A stretch of 18,925 bases of DNA from Lentibacillus juripiscarius JCM 12147 (GTDB lineage: Bacteria > Bacillota > Bacilli > Bacillales_D > Amphibacillaceae): positions 1 through 18,925 of the forward strand of contig BBCA01000053.1 in assembly GCA_001311805.1 (NCBI GenBank), written 5' to 3'. The notes beneath the pieces are model-generated. The model saw nothing but the letters and a program-made list of their open reading frames with translations, was not told the origin of the DNA and did not search any database. The position numbers and the translations under genes are program-made. This document shows, piece after piece, positions 15,489 to 18,925 of the stretch (position 1 is the stretch's first letter; every line of letters starts with the position of its first letter).

Positions 15489-15670
15489 ATGCACAATCTA
15501 TCCACAAGATTTGTGTAGTTTGTTAATAACCACAGCTAGTCCTGCTATGAAAACCCCGGATATTCATAACTGCATTGTGGATAAGTCAAGATATCGTTGT
15601 GGATTTTGTGCATAAGTATGTGAATCACCTGTTATCCTGCCCTTCTACCTGTTCATAACCTTGTGAATAA
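15487..15670. promoter_or_regulatory. Cluster of DnaA boxes outside the replication origin
   Basis: Boxes matching TTATNCACA on either strand: TTATGCACA (15487-15495, +), TTATCCACA as TGTGGATAA (15576-15584, -), TGTGCATAA (15607-15615, -) and TGTGAATAA (15662-15670, -). One-mismatch boxes: CTATCCACA (15498-15506, +) and TGTGGATTT (15598-15606, -). The first two sit at the terminator end, and the two at 15598-15615 are directly adjacent. The region is AT-rich. No dnaA, dnaN or plasmid replication gene is near, so a DnaA titration or regulatory cluster, as known in B. subtilis outside oriC, is more likely than an origin. Confidence 0.65.
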
Positions 15671-15873
15671 GTAAGAATTCCTTCAGCCGCTTCTCTTGCG
15701 TCGTGTTTATACTTTCCAAAACCATAACCTGCACGCACATTCACTGTTTCAAACCCTAGTGCAGCTTGCCAGATTCTTTCCCGTTCAACATTCCAGATAT
15801 AGATGATAACGGTACTTCCCCCGAGGACTTCAATTTCAAAATCCTCCTCATGAAACATTGCCCGAAGCATCAT
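15625..15873 (-). CDS. Small hypothetical protein
   Basis: The 82-residue reading frame starts MMLRAMFHEEDFEIEVLGGS and continues with a hydrophobic strand (TVIIYIW), then RIWQAALGFETVNVRAGYGFGKYKHDAREAAEGIL. It looks like a small soluble alpha/beta protein, with no signal peptide and no membrane helix. I do not recognise it. An in-frame stop lies about 27 nt upstream of the ATG at 15873, but no ribosome binding site precedes that ATG or the next in-frame ATG at 15858. Amino-acid composition looks protein-like. Its 3' end overlaps a DnaA box. It may be truncated by an indel. Confidence 0.55.
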   Translation of the reverse strand: MMLRAMFHEEDFEIEVLGGSTVIIYIWNVERERIWQAALGFETVNVRAGYGFGKYKHDAREAAEGILTYSQGYEQVEGQDNR

Positions 15874-16083
15874 AATTTTGTTAGGTTTGTCACAGTTTTA
15901 TGATAGAGCATCAAACAGCTTACCACGATATGCCATCCCCCATCCCGTTCCCTTTTAGAACATTTTAATATATGTGTGTGACAAGCACAACGAAACAGGC
16001 TTTTCTCACTCTGAATCGTGATAGGATTTAACTATCCAGCTACACAACGAATATTGGTTTATTATTTTGCAGAGTGTGATGCT

Positions 16084-16501
16084 ATGAGTTTAGAAAAAAA
16101 TTGCCTACAATATTAAGTTTTTACGGGAACAGAATGGATGGACCCAGGAACACCTGGCTGATCAGTTACATATTTCCCGCTATGTCATCATCCGCTGGGA
16201 GACTGGAAAAGTCACCCCGGATCTGGAATCACTAGTGAAGCTAAGTGAACTTTTCGGAGTCACCATCGATCACTTAGTCGGAAATCATTCGTTTCGTGAA
16301 GACTTGCTAAAAGACTTTAAGCGGATTTACAGCTCAAAGTCAAAGTCATTTGATGAAGAAGCAGTAGAGCTTGTCCAATATATAATGGAGAATCCTATAT
16401 TAAAAGAGCAGCTTTTCCGGATGCGCACCCTGCCTGTCCGGAAACAGCATGCCATACATAATATGCTGGAAAATTTCATCGATCAAGTTGACCGAATGTA
16501 G
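16084..16501 (+). CDS. XRE-family transcriptional regulator (one frameshift)
   Basis: This is a DNA-binding protein of about 138 residues with an N-terminal Cro/C1-type helix-turn-helix. The raw sequence has only the tail open from 16235; the start is masked by an extra A in the run 16094-16100. Removing it gives MSLEKIAYNIKFLREQNGWT, then QEHLADQLHISRYVIIRWET (helices 2 and 3), GKVTPDLESLVKLSELFGVT and IDHLVG, the classic XRE layout. The C-terminal 70 residues are helical and charged, with no recognised sensor motif. The usual alanine-valine-serine of the recognition helix (SRQAVSKWE) is replaced by SRYVIIRWE. A short inverted repeat GATAG/CTATC near 16019-16035 could be an operator. The preceding stretch 15874-16083 holds no other feature I can support. 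Confidence 0.82.
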
Positions 16502-16566
16502 CGGGAAGATTGCTGGAACAAGTGAGACAGGTAACTATCAGGTTTCCATACGGCCGGATTCCTTAG

Positions 16567-16597
16567 AAAAACTGCATGCACAGGCATGCAGTTTTTT
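16567..16597 (+). terminator. Terminator of the XRE regulator gene
   Basis: AAAAACTGCATGC (16567-16579) pairs perfectly with GCATGCAGTTTTT (16584-16596) around ACAG. A T-run ends the element. Confidence 0.88.
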
Positions 16598-16605
16598 ATT
16601 GCTCG

Positions 16606-16688
16606 TTTATCAGCGGTCTTCCTTCTTTTATCAGCGGTCTTCCTTCTTTTATCGGCGGTTTCCCGGGTTATCAGTGATTTGCCGGATA
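16606..16688. repeat. Array of four direct repeats, period 20-21 bp
   Basis: TTTATCAGCGGTCTTCCTTC occurs twice exactly (from 16606 and 16627, period 21). A third copy from 16648 (TTTATCGGCGGTTTCCC) and a decayed fourth from about 16668 (TTATCAGTGATTTGCC) follow. The array begins 8 bp after a terminator and ends about 28 bp before an ECF-type promoter. Confidence 0.8.
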
Positions 16689-16715
16689 TTCAGGTCCGAC
16701 AGTTTTATTGTTCCT

Positions 16716-16741
16716 TGGAACCTTTTAGATTACAGTACGTA
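16716..16741 (+). promoter_or_regulatory. ECF sigma (sigma-W-like) promoter of yxlEFG
   Basis: TGGAAC (16716-16721) followed by CTTTT, then a 16-nt spacer to CGTA (16738-16741). The B. subtilis sigma-W consensus is TGAAAC-N16-CGTA with CTTTT common after the -35, so only one base differs. The start codon of yxlE is about 44 nt downstream. Confidence 0.6.
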
Positions 16742-16784
16742 TTGAATGGGACGGACACAAACTGCGATAAAAGGGGGGGATCCG

Positions 16785-16994
16785 ATGGAGGATGTCAGCA
16801 TATTAAGCGAAATTGACTGGAGAGTAATTGCGCCTATGCTCGTGATCCAGGCCATTTTGCTAATCGTGGCGGTCATTGATCTTATTCGGATTGACAGAAC
16901 GAACGGCCCTAAATGGATGTGGATACTGATTATCGTATTCATTAATATTATCGGTCCGGTTGTTTTATTTATTTTTGGAAGGAGACAGGATTAA
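16785..16994 (+). CDS. yxlE: YxlE-like PLDc_N membrane protein
   Basis: The 69-residue protein has two membrane helices (about 16-36 and 45-65) separated by DLIRIDRTNGPKWMWILIIV, the signature of the PLDc_N (phospholipase D nuclease N-terminal) family. In B. subtilis YxlE is coded in the sigY-yxlCDEFG operon and is a negative regulator of sigma-Y. Start is ATG 16785, with AAGGGGGGG 5 nt upstream; the in-frame ATG at 16746 has no such site. yxlF begins directly after the stop at 16995. No sigY, yxlC or yxlD is present upstream. Confidence 0.88.
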   Translation: MEDVSILSEIDWRVIAPMLVIQAILLIVAVIDLIRIDRTNGPKWMWILIIVFINIIGPVVLFIFGRRQD

Positions 16995-17902
16995 ATGGCA
17001 CTGCTTACCGTCCGTAATCTCAGTAAAACATACGATTATAGAACTGCTGTCGATAACATTCGTTTTCAGTTTGAATCAGGGAAGTGTGTTGCTTTGATTA
17101 GACCGAATGGTGCCGGTAAAACGACAACATTGCGTATGCTTTCCGGGCTGTTAAAACCGAGCGGGGGAACTATTTCCTTTGCCGGCATGCAACCGCATGA
17201 TGATATACGCAAGTACATCGGCTATTTGCCGCAGCACCCTGTATTCTATAAGTGGATGACCGGTGAAGAGTTTCTTGTCTATGTCGGCCGACTAGGGTAC
17301 TTGTCCAAACAAGCGGCAAGACAACAAGCGGAACAGCTGATCGAACATGTCGGTCTGAAGGAAGCAGCTAATCGGCGTATCGGCAAATACTCCGGTGGAA
17401 TGAAGCAGCGACTCGGGATTGCCCAGGCCATGATTCACCAGCCAAAATTGCTGATGCTTGATGAGCCTGTATCATCCCTTGATCCATTTGGCCGGCGCGA
17501 AGTGTTAAATTTGATGGAAGAATTGAAAAAAGACATGACCATTTTATTTTCCACCCATATTTTAAGTGATGCTGATGAAGTCAGTGATGAGCTGCTTGTA
17601 TTGCATGATGGAAAGCTGGTTGAGTCAGGTTCAATGGACGATCTGCGCGAAAAGTATCACACAGCAAAGTTGGAACTGGGTCTGGAGCGCAACTTGGAGT
17701 TTTATCGTGACAAAGTGGCTGCGATACCTGCTGTGACAGCATGTTATCTTGATCATGGCCTGCTCCATGTGACCGCAAAAATATAGGAGACGCACGGAAG
17801 GAAATCCTGGCATCTGCATCGACCGAGGAATGGCCATTAACGTCTTTTTCCGTGAACCGGGCTTCCCTTGAAGATATGTTTATGAAGGCGGTGAATCAGT
17901 GA
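16995..17902 (+). CDS. yxlF: YxlF ABC transporter ATPase (one frameshift, altered Walker A)
   Basis: This is the ATPase of an ABC transporter with YxlG. Walker A reads IRPNGAGKTT at about residues 35-44: the first glycine of GPNGAGKT is arginine (AGA codon at 17100-17102, one transition from GGA). The Q-loop (YLPQHP), signature YSGGMKQRLGIAQAM, Walker B LLMLDEPVSSLDP and H-loop STHIL are intact. The frame breaks at the A-run 17777-17781, where one A is missing; restored, it reads TAKNIGDARKEILASASTEE and ends VNRASLEDMFMKAVNQ at the TGA 17900-17902, about 302 residues. That stop overlaps the ATG of yxlG (TGATG), so translation is coupled. GGAAGGAG lies before the start, inside the end of yxlE. 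Confidence 0.92.
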
Positions 17903-18677
17903 TGCAGTGGTGGACACTGTTTCAAAAAGAACTGACGGAAAACGCAAGAAACGTGAAATGGATATGGGTGCCGCTAGTTATGATTCTGATTGCCATCATG
18001 GACCCGCTCTCCAACTATTATTTGCCGCAAATTATTGATGCGGTCGGCGGTATGCCAGAGGGGGGAGCTATACAGCTTCCGGACTTCCAGCCAGGTGATG
18101 TCGTCATGATGAGCCTCGGACAGTTCAGCAGTATCGGTGTATTGATTATTGCATTCATGACCATGGGGACGATCTCCGGGGAACGCAAGAGTGGTGTTTC
18201 CGAGCTAATCCTTGTCAAACCCGTATCCTATCTGAACTACATTAGTTCCAAATGGGCATCAGTAGCACTGCTGACACTTGTCTCATTTACACTAGGCATG
18301 GGGGCCAGCTGGTATTATATTAATTTGCTGTACGGTGATTTAGGTTTTGGAATGCTCATGCAAGTGCTGTTCTTTTACGGGCTATGGCTGTTGCTTGTCG
18401 TGTCATTTTCTATTTTTTCAACACATTGGTCAAAATACCAGGCCTTGCAGCTTTTCTGACGATCGCGGCTATCATTGTGATGAACCTTGTGACAACAATC
18501 TTTGGTCATGTGGCTGAATGGAGCCCAAATAACATATCGAAGTACATTGAACAAATGATCATAACCGGCAGCGTCCCATCCGAATTAACTGGAGCAGCAT
18601 TTGTGACGACTGGCATGATGGTTCTTCTCTTGTTCGGGGCCGTTAATATGTTTAAAAGAAAAGAAATTGCACATTAA
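17902..18677 (+). CDS. yxlG: YxlG ABC transporter permease (one frameshift)
   Basis: This is an ABC-2 type membrane permease of about 258 residues, matching B. subtilis YxlG in length. It begins MQWWTLFQKELTENARNVKW, with the first helix at about 21-37, a periplasmic loop (about 38-70), and further helices at about 75-93, 116-140, 148-172 and on. The motif TISGERKSGVSELILVKPVSYLNYISSKW is the usual cytoplasmic segment of ABC-2 permeases. One T missing in the run 18413-18418 ends the first frame; restored it reads SFSIFFNTLVKIPGLAAFLT and continues to MFKRKEIAH at 18677. I use ATG 17902 over GTG 17899, because it overlaps the yxlF stop. The exported substrate is unknown. Confidence 0.9.
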
Positions 18678-18711
18678 ACAGGACTGGCATGATACCAGCC
18701 CTGTTTTTATT
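18676..18711 (+). terminator. Terminator of yxlEFG
   Basis: AAACAGG-A-CTGG pairs with CCAG-C-CCTGTTT (one internal mismatch) around a 7-nt loop, followed by TTTTT and a second T-rich stretch. It starts at the yxlG stop codon. Confidence 0.8.
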
Positions 18712-18779
18712 TTACATTGACTGTATTCTTTTTATAAAACAGCCTTGAAAAAAGATGGGAAAACTGAATAAAAGCTGAA

Positions 18780-18871
18780 GTTCACAGGCAAAGTGCTAAT
18801 GTTCACAAGAAATATGCTAAAGTTCACAGTGCGTTTGCTTGAAGTTCACAATTGAAATGCTAAAGTTCACA
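18780..18871. repeat. Array of five GTTCACA repeats, period 21-22 bp
   Basis: GTTCACA starts at 18780, 18801, 18822, 18844 and 18865 (steps 21, 21, 22, 21). Between copies, TGCTAA or TGCTTGAA precedes the next unit. It lies about 70 bp after the yxlG terminator. The rest of 18712-18925 shows no gene. Confidence 0.8.
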
Positions 18872-18925
18872 TTTTATACGCGAGGCGGCAGTGAACGCGG
18901 CTGGATTCTGAGCACAAAACATTAA

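Noticed and set aside
15487..15670. Plasmid or phage replication origin
   Set aside because: No replication initiator, iterons or partition gene is nearby, and flanking genes are chromosomal housekeeping genes in conserved order.
16606..16688. CRISPR array
   Set aside because: The period of 20-21 bp leaves no room for spacers and no cas gene is present; the same holds for the other two repeat arrays.

Overview
The window is a housekeeping stretch of a low-to-mid-GC Firmicutes chromosome of the family Bacillaceae. Protein flavour (PerR, YgzB, YgaC/NtdP, YfhP, YfhH, RecX, YxlE) and gene order resemble the Bacillus subtilis perR-ygzB-ygxA-rrn and yfh-mutY-sspE-ygaC-ygaD-gsaB blocks. A gamma-type spore protein gene shows a spore former. 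A halotolerant genus such as Virgibacillus, Lentibacillus or Oceanobacillus is a reasonable guess, but this is inference from memory.

Layout. 1-546: leader and four tandem sigma-A promoters of a ribosomal RNA operon that runs leftwards off the window. 547-1418: ygxA (-). 1547-1933: ygzB (+). 2002-2451: perR (-) with a promoter-embedded Per box. 2630-4142: a coupled pair, 2-hydroxyacid dehydrogenase then PduO-type cobalamin adenosyltransferase (-). 4251-5196: bcp peroxiredoxin and a two-helix potassium channel (-). 5414-6708: hemL/gsaB (+). 6709-7124: convergent intergenic region with two terminators and a CGCGAG repeat array. 7125-8875: ygaD ABC exporter (-). 9000-9527: ntdP (-). 9684-9858: gamma SASP (-). 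10036-11106: mutY (-). 11211-about 12200: yfhP (+). 12313-12648: yfhH (-). 12738-13397: SDR (+). 13425-14237: recX (-). 14378-15264: yfhF (+). 15341-15466: yfhE (+). 15295-15670: a cluster of DnaA boxes. 15625-15873: small unknown gene (-). 16084-16501: XRE regulator (+). 16785-18677: yxlE-yxlF-yxlG operon (+) behind a sigma-W-like ECF promoter. 18712-18925: another 21-bp repeat array.

The dominant oddity is that at least 16 single-base indels break about a dozen conserved genes, nearly all in short homopolymers. This looks like uncorrected sequencing error, not gene decay, so I annotate each broken gene as one locus and give the indel position. Two substitutions also hit invariant residues: the fourth Fe-S cysteine of MutY and the first Walker A glycine of YxlF.

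The most interesting non-coding signals are the DnaA-box cluster around yfhE, three sequence-unrelated arrays with a shared period of about 21 bp placed after terminators, the four-promoter rrn region with a repeated start-site motif, and the ECF-type promoter that drives yxlEFG without a neighbouring sigY.
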